Part shown: positions 48,605 to 62,290 of the stretch, in pieces
How the letters are laid out: each line of letters opens with the position of its first letter
Numbering within the stretch: position 1 is the stretch's first letter
Origin: Deinandra increscens subsp. villosa
Taxonomy: Eukaryota > Streptophyta > Magnoliopsida > Asterales > Asteraceae
Direction of reading: 5' to 3'
DNA: 64,000 nucleotides
NCBI GenBank assembly: GCA_039602395.1
Contig: JBCNJP010000007.1
Span: forward strand, 121,368,957 to 121,432,956
Notes under the pieces: model-generated
Told to the model about the DNA's origin: nothing
Databases searched by the model: none
The model's input: the letters and a program-made list of their open reading frames with translations, nothing else
Program-made: the position numbers and the translations under genes

Positions 48605-51600
48605 TCAGCTGGAACTGTTAGCAAGGCTCTCATAAAAAAGGATGTAGCCATGATCCGTGTTACCTGCATACTCCTGAGCTGAACCAAACGCGGTATGAAC
48701 AGCAGATTCCTCGATCATCTCCACATTCTCATCGTCAAAAAACAGCCAGTGGTTGTGGCTTTTAACCAGGCTGACATAATGCCCGTGGTTGGGCCCACTG
48801 CCTACATGAACCACCACAGCAAATAAAGAATACTCACAGTCTGCGTCTTCCATGGTGTTTGTCAGTTTTAGCTCCAGAGGAAACACCACACGATATGATA
48901 ACTTTTTGTACCTACTCTGCTGTTCCATGTACTTGAAACGTTTTAAATGTATAACTAATATAAGGGGTGGTTTTTTTATCTTCATCCTCTTTTGTGCTTC
49001 CTGCAAACTGCAAGCAAAGAAAGAAAGAATTAGAATGATGCTTCCCAGAATTCTCATTAGAGGTGGCACAACGGGTGAGTCAAGCTAGTTAAAGAGTATG
49101 AACAAGGAATTTTTAAGAGGGTCAAGACGAGCGGGCGGATTGGGCTGACACAGACACTTATTTTCCAATTATTTTTAATTCAGAAAAAGCATATTATTAC
49201 CATGACAATTTAAACTTTTCTAATTAAGCTATTTAGTAACTTGTTACATATCTGAATACACTTTGGATGACTGTCATGTATCAACCCGTTTAATTCGTTT
49301 CTTTTTGTAATCATATACAGGTCATTGGGTCAACCAATCCGAGCCAACTCGTTCCAACCCACACCAAAATTATCTTATTTGACCCAACCCATTTTAACGC
49401 GTTACCCAATCCACCCACTTTGCCACCTCTACATTTATTTAACAATCATTGAATTATATGTCAAGTCAAGTACAAAAGTTTTCAGATTACTAACCTGCAG
49501 CATTTATCACAGAAAAACTTATCCTCAGCATTTAAGGTTTCAGTTGAACTGAAGTTTTTTAAACAACTTGTAATTGAACTGTTTTGCTCTATGTCAAGAC
49601 TCAAATCTAAGAATGTCTCGTCCCTTGCGGTCACTGTCTCACACCTTAAACACCTTGTCTCGTTCGTAAGTATACCCTGCATATTTAGTTAACAGTATTA
49701 AAGGAAAGCATGAAATTAACTACCAACACGTATAATCAAAGTCGCCATTAACGCATACATACAACCATCTACATTAAATTATAGTTAAAAGGTGAAAAGT
49801 TCGACCTGTTTACTTATGATGGGTTTATAAAGGTTATGTTTTATATCTAACTCAATCTGGTAGTATAGAAAACAGTTAAAAGGGGAAGCGAGTCACTTGG
49901 GTCAAACAAGGCGAAAGTCACCCAAGGTGTATGGTTAATCATAAAACCTTCTAAAATACTCAAAACAATTTAAACATATTCAGCAAAGAGCGTTTTAGAT
50001 CAAACCAACCCGGCCTGTAAAAAAAATGAACCACTTTGATCCATCATCCAACTCACCCGGCACCACTATTTCGCCACCTCTGCCAGATCCCATAAATTTT
50101 GGCGTATTGTAATGGTAAAATAATCACTACTAGATGGGCATAAATTAATATTCGAACTCACTTGAAAGTTTTGGTGAACCCAGGTAACTAAGGGCTCTTT
50201 CTTTGCACCATTGACCTGACCACCATGTGGCCCATTAACAATCTTTTCAGGAGGTGATAAGCTTCCAGCTGCACCTTTTGCTGTTTCTTTCTCTACTATG
50301 TCCACAAGATCGTTTAACAAGAAGTTCAAAAACTCATGTGCATCCTACAAATCATTTTAAAAAGCACTAACTGATATCAGCAAATTCAAAGTATCGAATT
50401 CAAGAGCAAGATGAAGAATGTGAGTGATTATCAGTATTACATAGAGAATTAGAAGGATTTCTAGGATATTATTGGCCCATACATGTTATTGGTGCATATC
50501 TATTCAATCAATATTTTCATATCGTTCAGTCATCAGTTATCAGTACTAAAAAGAGCATTTATTCAGAAATATCATGGCACAAAATTTTCAAAAGCAAGAT
50601 TGTTGATGTCAATCCTAATTAATTCACCTGTGAATATTTGATAAAGATAATTAGGAAAGCATATCGATTCTTTATTTGGTATGCTTATCTTGATAGGAGA
50701 TTGAGTCAGATAAAGAAGCTTTGTTTCAAAGTTAGAATAGTTTTCCTGTTTTGCAAAGGTTAAGTTTAGTATGATAGATGGGTTACGGGTCAACGTGAAA
50801 GTGTGGTTTTTGTTCTTAATAATATTAAGAGTCATGGGAGTTACATATACCACATAATATCGGTGTGTTTTTCATTTGTGATATATGATTCTGGGCCCAA
50901 CAGAGACGAGACATTTGAAACTAGAAAAGACAAAAACGTAATATCCATATTAGTATGTATCTTTATCTCAGACTCTACAAATAGCTATGCTATGAGTGGG
51001 ATTATATTGGGTACGTTTGTTTACTTGTGTTGCCTTTATAAATCCAAATAGTCTTATAAACTAGTCAAAATATATAAATGTACCATACAAATCCTACACC
51101 ATAAGAATCTGTAAATACGAAACTCTGAATGTACCTGGTGCATGTAACCACGGAAAAGCTCATTCTCTTTCTTCACTCTTTGTACAAAGCGTTTTGGAGC
51201 AATAACACCTGTTTTCTTCTTTTGTGTACTAATCTAGAAAATTAGAAGAATATAAAGTCAGCTCATCTACACCGTTTGTCTTTCTCTCCGTAAATGAAGA
51301 CATCCATTTACACAACTCAAATTGAAAACACAAATTTATAATACCAAAAAGTGTCAAACTTGATGACTACTCATCAAATCACCATTAACTTCTGTGAAAC
51401 CTATTGGAAAACAGCTTTTGAAACAGATGTTGTGTTTACTATAAATAGTGAGGAGGAAACAAAATAATACACAATAGACTACTGCCGTTCAAAAAAAAAA
51501 TACACAATAGACTACTAGAAACTATGGACATAACAGATTAACACATACATGGAATATATTTACTGATTAACAAAAGTAAGAACTAGCACCAATTAAGTTT

Positions 51601-52860
51601 TTTTCTAACTAAATCTGCTACCTGCATAAACAATTCAGCTAAACACGTAAGGAGGTTCTCTTCTACATCTCCTGGATTTTTACCATTGCCATAGTATTCA
51701 AGCAGCTGTTCACGGAATGGAACACAGAAATAAAGAGCCTGAAAAATAAAGAAAACCAAACAAAAACATTAGACTGATTAGAAAGGGTACACGTTTTAAT
51801 TGAACATGATATACCAAGCACTTCTAACAACATATCCATTCTTGTATGAAAAATGAAAGAGGTAGAGGCTCTTCAAGCCTTTAACAAACCAAATAGCAAT
51901 TCAGCTATAGATAATGGCATTATTAATTCCCACCCAACAAGTAAACATTAAGGATCAATGGTCAACCACATGTATATTGCAATTTAAAAGCAGAAATCGT
52001 AACACATGAACAAATTATATCAACATCATATGGGGGGATAGCAACTATGGAGTCTGGCCATATATTAAGAATTCATCAACAACCATTTGTTTTCTCCTTT
52101 TTATGGCTATGCAGGTAAGTCGACTAAAGAACCGAGGACTTGAAATTAAGCAATTAGTGAAGGATAACCATAATTTGACAACTGTTAAATATCAACTGTA
52201 GCAGTGGAATCAGCATTATAAGAAATTTCACAGCCGACAAAGTGACAGACCAATAACCAAATTTTCTAATTGCTTTTTCCTGGTATTCCAATCAGCCAAA
52301 AGGCATTCTGATAAGAAATTTCACAGCAAACAAAGAAGATAACAAATCACCACCCAAGAACATCAATCAATCATGCTACATAATCTGGCCCTGCCTCAGT
52401 GGAGCATACTGGTAACCCTAAAGTTTAGTACTAAACATCATATGTCACCCATGTATAGATTTCACAACTAGGACAAATGTCTAAAGCATGTCTACTTTAT
52501 GATCTGTTCAAAACCAAACAATTCTCTATTGACCAAATTGAGAAGATGCTCAATCTAGCTTATTCAATAATTTCAACCGTAAATAACCACGTATCAAAGA
52601 TATGGTTCAACTCTAATGGAAACACTAATAAGTGAGCATCACATAACAACACAAAAGATGATCCTGCTGAAACAACAACAAGTTAACTAAACGAATAAGA
52701 TCTCATCATCAGATCAACAAAATGAAAGCAATCAAATGTAAACCTGCAAGACGCTGTTGCAATAACAAGTGTTGCCAAAGTTTTCGAGTCCGAAATAGCG
52801 TTCGCCTTCTGGAAACTGGTCTCCTAGAGCTTTCTCGAGCTTAGACCCCGCCGCTCCCAT
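48605..52860 (-). CDS. UBP3/UBP4: Ubiquitin-specific protease, UBP3/UBP4 type
   Basis: Six exons, 5' to 3': 52744-52860, 51622-51738, 51135-51233, 50162-50344, 49495-49676, 48605-49007. They join in frame to 1101 nt, 366 aa, the family length. The protein starts MGAAGSKLEKALGDQFPEGE. The Cys box NFGNTCYCNSVLQ puts the nucleophile at Cys32. A QDAHEFLN block, a zinc-type pair CLRC/CDKCC, and the His box GPNHGHYVSLV (His about 309), followed by WLFFDDENV, complete the catalytic set. The enzyme removes ubiquitin from proteins; Arabidopsis UBP3 and UBP4 are nuclear and needed for pollen development. Gly2 could be myristoylated (inference). Intron 5 hosts a MITE. UBP3 and UBP4 are too alike to separate here. 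Confidence 0.96.
49059..49430. mobile_element. hAT-like MITE in UBP intron 5, 372 bp
   Basis: Ends AGAGGTGGCA and TGCCACCTCT are perfect inverted repeats. Inner words cgggtgagtc, gacccaaccc and gttacccaatccaccc fit a widespread plant hAT MITE type. A clean 8-bp duplication was not seen. A partial relative ends at about 50081 in intron 4 (ttcgccacctct). Confidence 0.72.
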
Positions 52861-53204
52861 GAGACCATCCACCAAATACCAAAATTCCTCTATTTCTTTC
52901 CTAAATTGATCTGTAAAACTATCTCACCACTCGTCTCTTGATCTGAAAACCTAGAAACATATAAAATTAAGATAAAATCGCCGTGGATTCCAGATTGTAT
53001 AGCCTAGGGTTCTTCGCACCGAAAATACTGATATCGGTTAGGGTTTGTTGTTGTTAAAGAATCTCTCAAAGAGAGGAATGAAAATTGGAAGGGAGGAGGT
53101 GCGTATGAGTCTAAATTGATCGCTTCGGTGTCAAACAGTTATGTAGGGCCTTCGTTTCGGTGGGTTGACCGGTAATCTTTTTTTTTTCTTCGTAATTTGG
53201 CTTA

Positions 53205-53917
53205 GGTTAATTACAATACAATCGGGGAAGGTGGGTTCGGGGGAGTTCGGTGGCTTCGGGAACACCATTGCCGGTGTATCGGGGTCACCGATCGGGGATG
53301 CAAAGTGGGGTGCCGAGACCGATTGTTTGTGGACGGGAATATAGCCGTTGGTGGTACCCCCCCCCCCCCAAAACGGCTATATCCCTTTATTTAAAAAAAA
53401 AAAAAAATCAAAATCAAAATCCAACCATTTTCACCCTATAAATACCCACCTCTTTCAACCCTTTTCTCACACTTTTTAACTACTCACTCTCTCATTTTTT
53501 AAACACTACCACCCTTCATTTTTAAAAAATGTATTTGTTTTTATTAGTATTTTATTTTTTAAGCACTACTCACTCTCTCATTTTTTAACTACTCACTCTC
53601 TCATTTTTTTTTAAACCCTTTTCTCACAATTTTTTTTTAATAAGTAATTTTAGGACTTTTTTTTTTTGGATTGTATAAGTAATTTTAGGACTTTTTTTTT
53701 TATTTGTAATGTTAGGATTTTTTTTTTTTTAAATGTATTTGTTTTTATTAGTATTTTATTTTAATTATTTTATTATAAAAAAGTGATTTGGGAAATGGGG
53801 AAGTGGAGAAACCATTACCCACAAAATGGGGAAAAATGGGAAGGGGTGGGGAATGATGAGATGGCACCAAAAATGGAGTGGGGAATTGGGGAAATGGGAA
53901 GGGTATTGCAATTAACC
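53205..53917. mobile_element. PIF/Harbinger-type non-autonomous element, 713 bp
   Basis: Inverted ends GGTTAATTACAATAC and GTATTGCAATTAACC are flanked by the 3-bp duplication TTA (53202-53204 and 53918-53920), as PIF/Harbinger elements make. The interior has ccaaccattttcaccctata and aaatacccacctctttcaac, text like the leader of Harbinger transposase genes, but no transposase. A 13-C run lies at 53357-53369. Confidence 0.78.
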
Positions 53918-53939
53918 TTAGTGGTAGCGATGTACCGAT

Positions 53940-54160
53940 GCTGGTTTTTCTGGATCTATCAATTGTTCTGAGTCCGAATTTCATAGAAAGAGAACTCAGG
54001 AGCGCCCTCCATTTGTATCATCGGGATGGAACCAGACAAGTCATCAAGCACAAGACTCAATTTTTTATTGCTCACAAATATCTCACAAATTGGTATGAGT
54101 GAGATTAGAACCTGAGTCACTTCAACCACAATATAAAAGTATAACCACTACACCAACTTT
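53940..54160 (-). repeat. Probable SINE
   Basis: On the minus strand an A-box-like TTGGTGTAGTGGTTA (about 54148) and a B-box-like AGGTTCTAATCTC (about 54105) lie 30-40 bp apart, as in tRNA-derived SINE heads. The body runs left with acaaatttgtgaga-type text. The 3' tail and target duplication were not identified. Confidence 0.45.
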
Positions 54161-56717
54161 ACTTGATTGTTGAATACTAATCAACTAGATTTTTTTTCAT
54201 TATTCTATAACCGTTTTATTTTTCACATCCTGTTAACTTTAAAGTCTAATTTTTATGAGGACTATCTTAAAGAACATTAAGCTAGCATTAAACTATTCCT
54301 TTAGTAAAGAGGAAATTTGTTACGGCGTGAAAGATCAACAATTTGTGCCCGATGAGGCTCAATCATGTGCATTTACCACTTGTAATAGGGTGGGGTTTAG
54401 ACCGGTTAGTCACTCAGAGTTAAGTGTTAGTATGGAGTTGCTCTCATCATGTCTCGTCGAATGTGAATTTGGTGTGATTTAGTTGAAGTGGAAATAAATA
54501 AAATATGATAGAAGTAGTTGCGGATTTGGTGTAAAAGAAGTGTTAGTCTTTTTTAGTAAGGGTAGTTTTGTAAAAGGTTAACTTAAAATTTGGATGTTAG
54601 TTGAGACAAATTAGAATTAACGGGTTTTGGTCTACCGTATCTTGGTGTTAGATAATGTTTTGTCTTTTTAAATAGTGAGAGTTCAAACTTTGTGGTTGAC
54701 AAAAGATTTACCGTTCAAAAAAAAAACGAGACATATTAAAGACCCGTGGAGCAAAAATATATATGGTAAAAGAAAGATCGTAAAAAGCCATGTAATTAAT
54801 AATCTTAGGAATGAGAAATATATGACACACGTATTTCCCCTTCCTAAAATCATTAATGACATATTTCCCAAAATAAAAAAATTATCTATTTTTCTTTTCT
54901 AAATTTATAAATTATATATATTACAGATTTATCTATTTCATTAAAATTAACTTATTGGATTAACATTTTACCTCGTATTTTTACCAATGGATCTTTACAT
55001 ATTTTCCTTTTTCTAAGACCTAGACTCAAGCGTGTCTTGTAAACGAGTCATATTTCAGGGTTTGAACTAGTTTAGGGTCGGCTCGTTCGAGGTCCTTACC
55101 AATCCAATCCCGAGTAACTCACACGCCAACTTAGCTCATTTACACTCATAGGTCTTATGAATGGAAAATATATAAAAATCTATTAGTGAAAATAAAGGTA
55201 AAATAGTCAATTAATAATTTAATTCTAATGAAATGAATAAATATAATATTAATATAATTTTTAAAAATAAGAGATATGTAATTATTTTTTTATTTAAAAA
55301 AATATCTAACTAATGATGTAAGGAAAGGGAACTATATAAAATCTCTATAAATAAAGTACTACTCGATAGCACTTATAAATTGTTACAATGACATGCCAAC
55401 ATCATGCTTTAACCACAATAAGTTATAAGTTAGATATGGTTGTCCTCAAGAGGACATCCTGATGTTTAACGTGTAAGCTCCAGAACCAAAAGTTTTATAG
55501 TTTAAATACTATATAGTGCACGTGTGTAACTTATCCTAGAAAATCTACAAACTGTTGTTAGAAAAATGTTGAAAGTTGGTTTTAGGAGGTTAGACGTGAA
55601 ACTAAACTTTAGCGTAGGAATAAGTGTATACGTATTTGTTCTTAAGTTCTAGAATGAGATCGTAAACCTTAAAAGGGATGGAAATGTCTTAAGAACAAAC
55701 TTTTAATTGGACTTTGGAGTCCGTTAGACGTACATAAAAGAATCTGTGTATTTAGATGTTTGTCTTTTCCTATTCGTGTATCTGAATAACTCTCGAAGAT
55801 GTTTTAGGTAACGTTATGATTTGGCAACTTGTTATGTGTAAGAACTATGTGAAATCTAGACTTGGTGGTTTAAAATAAGGATGTTTATGGCATTGTTTTA
55901 ACGGTTTTTATTACATGTAATTTTACACAATTTATTCTGATTTGCGTTTCAATTTTGATTACATATCATGCCTTTATCATACACACTTTTGTTTATTTTG
56001 TGCAATACTCGTCTTAATTGATGGAACAAAGTCTACTTTGAATTGTTTTAATTGTTTTTCTGACCGAAGCTATCATGAAAGATAAAATGGTCATTTGGGA
56101 AGCATTAGAGTATGAGAGAAGATAAAAGCATTTGATCAGGATTGTTGAAAAATGCATGAAATCATGAACCATCATTCACACTATACTACCCAGTACACAC
56201 TTTTTTTCATTTCACACCACTGGGTCCCGTGGCACACTTCTTTGAAACTCCACACCATAACAGATGGCCTTATAACCCTAAAAAGTAGATTGCATACTGG
56301 CCCAACCCGATCCAACTCAATCTGACCAGCATCATACTAGTAACTAGATATTTTGAACAAAAACTTTTTTTATGATAATGACAGACGTGTCCATTTTACC
56401 ACCTCGATAGACGACCCATAACACGTTATATTTATAAAATAAATAAAAAAACTGAAGCATTTGCTAAATTTAGTCCTAAATAACACATCTTTCATCTCAA
56501 AACTCTTTAGGAGTTCATTTTAACAGGAAACAAATCTGCTTCTAATGACTCAATAAATACCTAAACAAGTTCCTCTCTACTGGTCATGCTGTTTAGCAAG
56601 ACATACATATGATGATGATTGGGACCTTATTCTCATGAGTAACCAATGAAAAGCATACACGTGGAAAAAGGGGGTTATGCTCACCACTCTGACAACAAAC
56701 GCTGCTGACTGTTGTGA
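54161..56717. other. AT-rich intergenic region downstream of TOM1
   Basis: No gene is supported over 2.5 kb. Around 55015-55150 there is GC-richer text that may be an old transposon end. The TOM1 3' untranslated region is at the right edge. Confidence 0.5.
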
Positions 56718-59700
56718 TTATTTGATTGGATGATAATGATCTGACACGCGTCTAGGTGGCAGTTTTCTGAGAATAAAAAGCACAAGAGCAGACGGGACGA
56801 TCTCTACAATCTGGATAAATCAGAAAACGCAAAATATGTTGTTAGATTAAAGAACCTGTGTATGATTTAAGGATCTATAATAGGCGGGCAATCTAAACCA
56901 TTTACTTTTGAATGGGTGGATTCAGTTATCCGTTTATCTCTAATGGCTCAAACAAGTAAAAAATTAGCTTAAAAGAACTTGTCAACAGTCGCCCAGGTGT
57001 ACTGCAATATTACAATATTTGTAACCGTATGAAGATTAAAATTTGGACGATAGTGTTCCCAGTAAAATGGTTTTTCTGAGCTTGGGGCCTCTATCCCAAA
57101 CCCACCCCACCTATATGACATTTTTCTTTTTAACTAACTTTATTATTTGACCCATCCCTTGGTTTAAGAAGTGTGCGGTGCTCCAAGGCATTTAAGTCCC
57201 AAAAGCCAAGGAATGAGGTGTGCACATAATGTACATGAGATGTGCTCAATTTACAACAAAATAAGCTTTATTTACAACTACAAGTTGCATCTCTCTCATT
57301 TGTTTTACAAACAAACCTTTTTATTAAGTAAACCTTTCAAGATTTCTTAATCCTTTGATTGTTTTTGCATATAAGTCACATACAGACCTAACTTCGACCA
57401 AATTTGACTAGGGGTGTAAACGAGCAAAGCCTAAGCTACTCGAGATTGGCTAGCTAAAAGCTCAAATATAACAGGGTTTAAACGAGCTTAAGCTCAAGCA
57501 GGCTCACGAGCCTAAATGAGCAATTCATTTATATAATATTATTTAATATATGAAATATATATTTACATAAAAGTTATTACTATATAAATATATAATAAAT
57601 ATAATTAAATAATATATATTATGTTATATAAAAATTGAAACTATAGAGATATATAAAAATAATTATAAATGTATATAAACTAATAGAGTAATTAATTAAT
57701 TATAAATGGCCAAACCCAGCCGTGCTCGAGCATGACAAGACTCATGAGCCGAGTTCAAGATTTAGAAATAGAGCTCGACACAAGCCAATCGTGAGCTTAG
57801 GTGAGTTCAGGCTGGGATAGGCTCGTTTACACCCTTAATTTTGACCCAGAAGTACATGAGGCATTGTCTCACGCCTATAATGCATTTTCCTGAGCGGCCT
57901 TTTAAAATCTAGACCCATCCCACCAGAGATAAAACCCAACCATATCGACCCATCATAGGCAGGTTCAAATTGCTGCCTCTACCTTTGATGCATATAATGA
58001 GTCGGTTAGCTTTTGCCCTTGCATTAACAAAGTCACTTTTCATAGGTGACCAAAAAGTAAATCTGTTTACTCTCATTAAATAGTAAATATAAATATAAAA
58101 TATAGAATCTTCATGCATAATGTGACATGAATATACCATGTAGTAAGCAAGATCGAGGATAGGGTGATTCCGAACATGAATTTCGGCTTCCTTGTTAAAT
58201 GCAGAGAAAGCAACCTATCACACAAAATAAGTTTGGCTTTTGCAGGCAGAATAATAATAATATAGGAACCATAATAAATGACCAGTAGATTCATGTTATT
58301 GATGATTAAAGCTTACCATCACACATCTTATTACGAAACATGTGCAACAAATTCCTGTCACAAATCCCACCTGCCAAAAATGAGAGCATCCGGTGGTTTA
58401 AGCAATTAGATTCGTCATCTTCCATTCCAGAAAACACTTCCTCATAATCTAAAAATCTTGCAAGATTGTTTTGCATTCATACAAGAAAATTATCATTTTC
58501 CAGGCTATAAAAACTCTGTAAGTATCCAATCTTCTAGATAATTTTAGGTTTGTTTTAAAGATTAAGTGACTAGTTTGGATAAAGCATAGACTAAGATGGA
58601 TTAGGAATTCTATAGGTTTTGGGACTCTGTTTCTGCGTTTATATATCCACGTGTTTTGAACATTAATCAATACAACATAATATTTATGTTATATGAATTA
58701 TTCAAATTGATATTTAAACCACCAAGCAGAAAATTTGGAAGGTCAAAGTTAATTAAATTACAGAAAGAAGTCCCCTAATATACATTACTATAAAGTGCAT
58801 GATAATGGATGACCAGACTTGTATTTTACTTTGGTAAAAAGATCCAATATCACAAAGATCAAATCATTAACAAAGATGCAAACCTCATGAAGCTTTTTTT
58901 GGCGACCTCTGGATTCAATTGGAAAGCGCCGAAGCATGACAAACAAGCTAAACAGGCATTATAAGCAGATAAGTTTTTTTGGGTTGGGTAAGGAGGGGGG
59001 GGGGGGGGGGGGGGTAGGGTACAGTAAGCAATGGATATTCAAAAAATGTGTTTGCACCATATAAACCATACCTCCCACCATATATAATAAATCCAAGAGC
59101 AGCACAAAGCGAGATAGCTGCATACATCAAAAAACTATTTGTTTTACTGACAGTTATGTCAAATGCAGCAGTAGAAAGCTAACAGATGAAGTAGTACTAA
59201 TCTTATATAAACATCAAGCACATTGTGGTCAGTGGTCAGTGTGTACCGTGTTCTAACCTGAAAAGAAAATTTCAGCAATCTTGATAGCAAAAGGACCTTT
59301 ACTAAATCTCATATATATCCAGATGCATACCTGAAATTCACAAAAGATATAACATAGTTTAAAAGTGCAACTGCTGCCCATCTACACTGGAAATCTAGTA
59401 AGATGCTAACATCTGAAAGTCACCCTTGACCGAAGTTCTACTTCCACGTATACAACTTTCTGAGTTTTTTTTATTGAAAAAGATTAATATTGTTATGCAA
59501 TAATGTTCTTTTGTAATCATAAGTATCATTCATTATTAGAAGTTCTTAAAAAGAGAACAAAATAGTGTTGCAGATCAACCTGAACCTTCATGTCACTTCC
59601 CATTCCAACCCATACAAAAAAGTGACATGTTTTGATCTGTTAGACAAGTAGGCAACCCGCCCGACCCCGTCATCTTGTTACCTCTGTCTAGCATCCTGAT

Positions 59701-61437
59701 ACAAACACAAAACATACAAGGTGGTGTGAATTTGCATACTACCTGAACGAAGTATACAGCCCCATTGACGATGAAATATGCAGGTCTGAGTCTATCAGCA
59801 GGAAGGCTTCTTGCCTGATATTCAGAAAAAAGATTGTGATTTCTTTAATAATCTATCAAAATGTGCCGCGTGCATATTAAACATCCATACTGACATCAAG
59901 TACAACCATCTGTATAGATGATAAATATTTGTTTGTAAAGGTAAAATAATATATATAATTTATTTATGTTGCGTACCTGATGGTATATCTCAGCCCAGAA
60001 TAATACAAGTAGCGTGTATGTTGAGAAAAATAGAAGACCAGGAAGATCCAAAAGTATCATATCTAATACCTGAAAATGACAATTCCATTTCTCATTTAAT
60101 TTCAAAGGTCATGTTACCATGATGTGAGGAAAAAGGAAGAAAATGTGCAAAATAAATTATGTAGTATTATTAGCAGATACTTCTTAGTACATGTTGATAC
60201 AGAATTGGTGGATTCGTGTTTGGAGATTCGTATTTGGAGCAAAGGACAAAGGCAAGTGGGCTAGAAAATAGCCCAACTTAAAACAGGCATAACTTTTGAT
60301 TTGTCTCGAGTTATGGAGCTCATAAGAGATAGACAGAAATGTCTAAACAGGCCGGTGTTGTGAAAAACCTCCCTGACCTTCAGAGCCTGTTTAGACTTTA
60401 GACGTATAATTTATTTCGTTTATTGAGTTTTTTTTATGAAGTAAATTTCAATCATAATTCTCAAACTTTGGCAAACCTACCAAAATTAGTTTTTCCCTTT
60501 AAAAAAGGGCATGCCGCATGCTATAATAGTTTAAGACATTCAATAATAACTTTTCAAATTTCCTCTAAAGAGGAAACTTTTATCTTTTGCACTTCTGCTC
60601 CGTGTCACATGTATTATTACCAGTTGACCGCAACATTAAGTGAAATCAATGAGGATGAAACAGAATAACTTACCTTCGGCCTGTAGTGAAAAACAGTCCA
60701 GTATAATCCAAACTCAACGGCCCTTACTGTGCAAAGACATGAAGAATCAAACAAACCAACCTATATTCAAAGGTACACAAATAATGAAAAAGAATAGCAA
60801 CCTTACATCCATTGACCACGAAATTCATCAAGTGGAAAACCTTTTGTGTAGTCCAGCCATATTCCGGCACTCTCAATTGAATACGAACAAGTTGCACCTG
60901 AATATTCAGAGATTAACATCAAATTAAGAAGCAACCAATTCAGCTATTAAACCTAGTATTTCAGTAGCATGATAGCTGTTTCCATTGACCTACAATTAGT
61001 CACCATCAGCCACTAAATCATAACTCATGTTCAAAAGAACAAAATAGGGAACTAATTTTACATCTACATTGAGACTTTCCTAAATATCTTCATTTTTCAA
61101 ATTACAAGTTAGGAGACTAATTGTAACTCGTTAGCAGTTGAATCGAAACAAATACAAACCAACAGAAGTCAGAACGCACTCTAATATCGAAACCTAATAC
61201 TAAAATTACTTTAGGTTAAACAAATTTCAACGTAACTCCACCATGAGATCCAAATCGTAAACATACCAGAGCGATTAACGCCACGAGTGCGTACGCAGCA
61301 CAGAGAACGTAAAAAACTCCGTCCTGCCATTGCTGTGATTCGTCGATCGTATTCCACCATCGCAGCAACAAACTTCCTCTCACTGACGCGTATTCGAAAT
61401 CGCTGAAACTCGAGGCAGCTAGAATCGACGAGGCCAT
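56718..61437 (-). CDS. TOM1: TOM1-like seven-membrane-span protein (THH1/TOM1/TOM3 family)
   Basis: Eleven exons, 5' to 3': 61267-61437, 60807-60897, 60674-60726, 59977-60069, 59743-59814, 59258-59330, 59072-59117, 58884-58947, 58317-58370, 58137-58214, 56718-56810. The 888 nt stay in frame: 295 aa (Arabidopsis TOM1 291). Motifs are WQDGVFYVLCAAYALVALIAL, VPEYGWTTQKVFHLMNFVVNG, LLDLPGLLFFSTYTLLVLFW AEIYHQ, ALGFIIYGG, MLRRFPIESRGRQKKLHE and ILRKLPPRRVSDHYHPIK. Hydrophobic blocks fit seven spans. Family proteins are tonoplast-associated; Arabidopsis TOM1 is a host factor that tobamovirus replication complexes depend on. Its own cellular role is unclear. The exon 7/8 junction gives GGSLFVM where relatives have GGRLF. 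Intron 10 holds a MITE and intron 7 a 20-G run. Confidence 0.95.
57411..57834. mobile_element. MITE in TOM1 intron 10
   Basis: Inverted ends GGGGTGTAAACGAGC and GCTCGTTTACACCC bracket about 424 bp with inner words gagcttaagctcaagc. A truncated relative lies at about 36810-36935 in a PAA1 intron (gagcttaaacgagcccgaac). No clean target duplication was seen. Confidence 0.72.
58995..59014. repeat. 20-G homopolymer in TOM1 intron 7
   Basis: An uninterrupted run of 20 G lies between gttgggtaagga and tagggt. It is only about 60 bases from exon 7, in a 124-bp intron. Confidence 0.9.
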
Positions 61438-62290
61438 AATCGAATCGGAGTGAAACTCAAGCGAGAAGAGAAGAGGATCAACTGTAGCTCAGGATGAAGC
61501 TAGAGATGCGTGCAGGTGGCGAAGGAGTAGGTGTGACATGTGACTATGTGGGAGATTCTACTTTTGTAGGAAGGGTTACTTGCTTAAAATAATTTATTTT
61601 TTTATTAGTTGTTGTAATAAATTCATAAAATTGTATGCTTCGTTTTAAATTTGATCTGACTTATATTTGGTCTTTATGACCAATAGTAAATAGTAAATTG
61701 ATTTAATTTTCTTTTTTACTAAAATTTATGACAGAGTAAATGAAAACATAACGAATTTTATATCAATAATTATTATAATTATTATTGTACTAATAAGTTA
61801 TTAAGGCTAACAATTAATGTGTTGAATCAAAGTATCATATCATTTGATCTTATGTGTTGTAATCTTGTTTTTCTTTTCCTTAACAGAAAAAAGGGGAATA
61901 TTATTAAAAAGATTAGCATGACTCTGAGTTACATGATAAGATAAAAAAAAAATACTCCAAGACTTCGAGTCATTAATGTTAATGTTAGAAATTACGAATT
62001 GCTTGGATTATATAGAAAGTTTGTTAGACACTTCCGTATTGAATATCTCAATGTTTTACCCGATAATATCAATAGGATACGGTCTAGAAGATCAGTTTGG
62101 ATCAGAGAGTTTTTTAGTGTGATAGATATAAGAAGGAATTTGTCGATCAATCCAGATGTTTTAGGGGAGGGTATGCGGATAATTGCAAATGCAATTTCAA
62201 AAATCGAATTCAATTTTCTCAAAATTACACATTAAGTCATTGTGAAATTTATAAGTCAATTTTTTTACAAAATAGATTTATGGTGTAATT
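61438..62290. other. TOM1 upstream region and AT-rich spacer
   Basis: This includes the TOM1 promoter on the minus strand. An open stretch at 61999-62235 has no recognisable protein content. No gene is seen. Confidence 0.45.

Noticed and set aside
61999..62235. 78-codon plus-strand frame
   Set aside because: No recognisable motif; an overlapping minus-strand frame is equally open.
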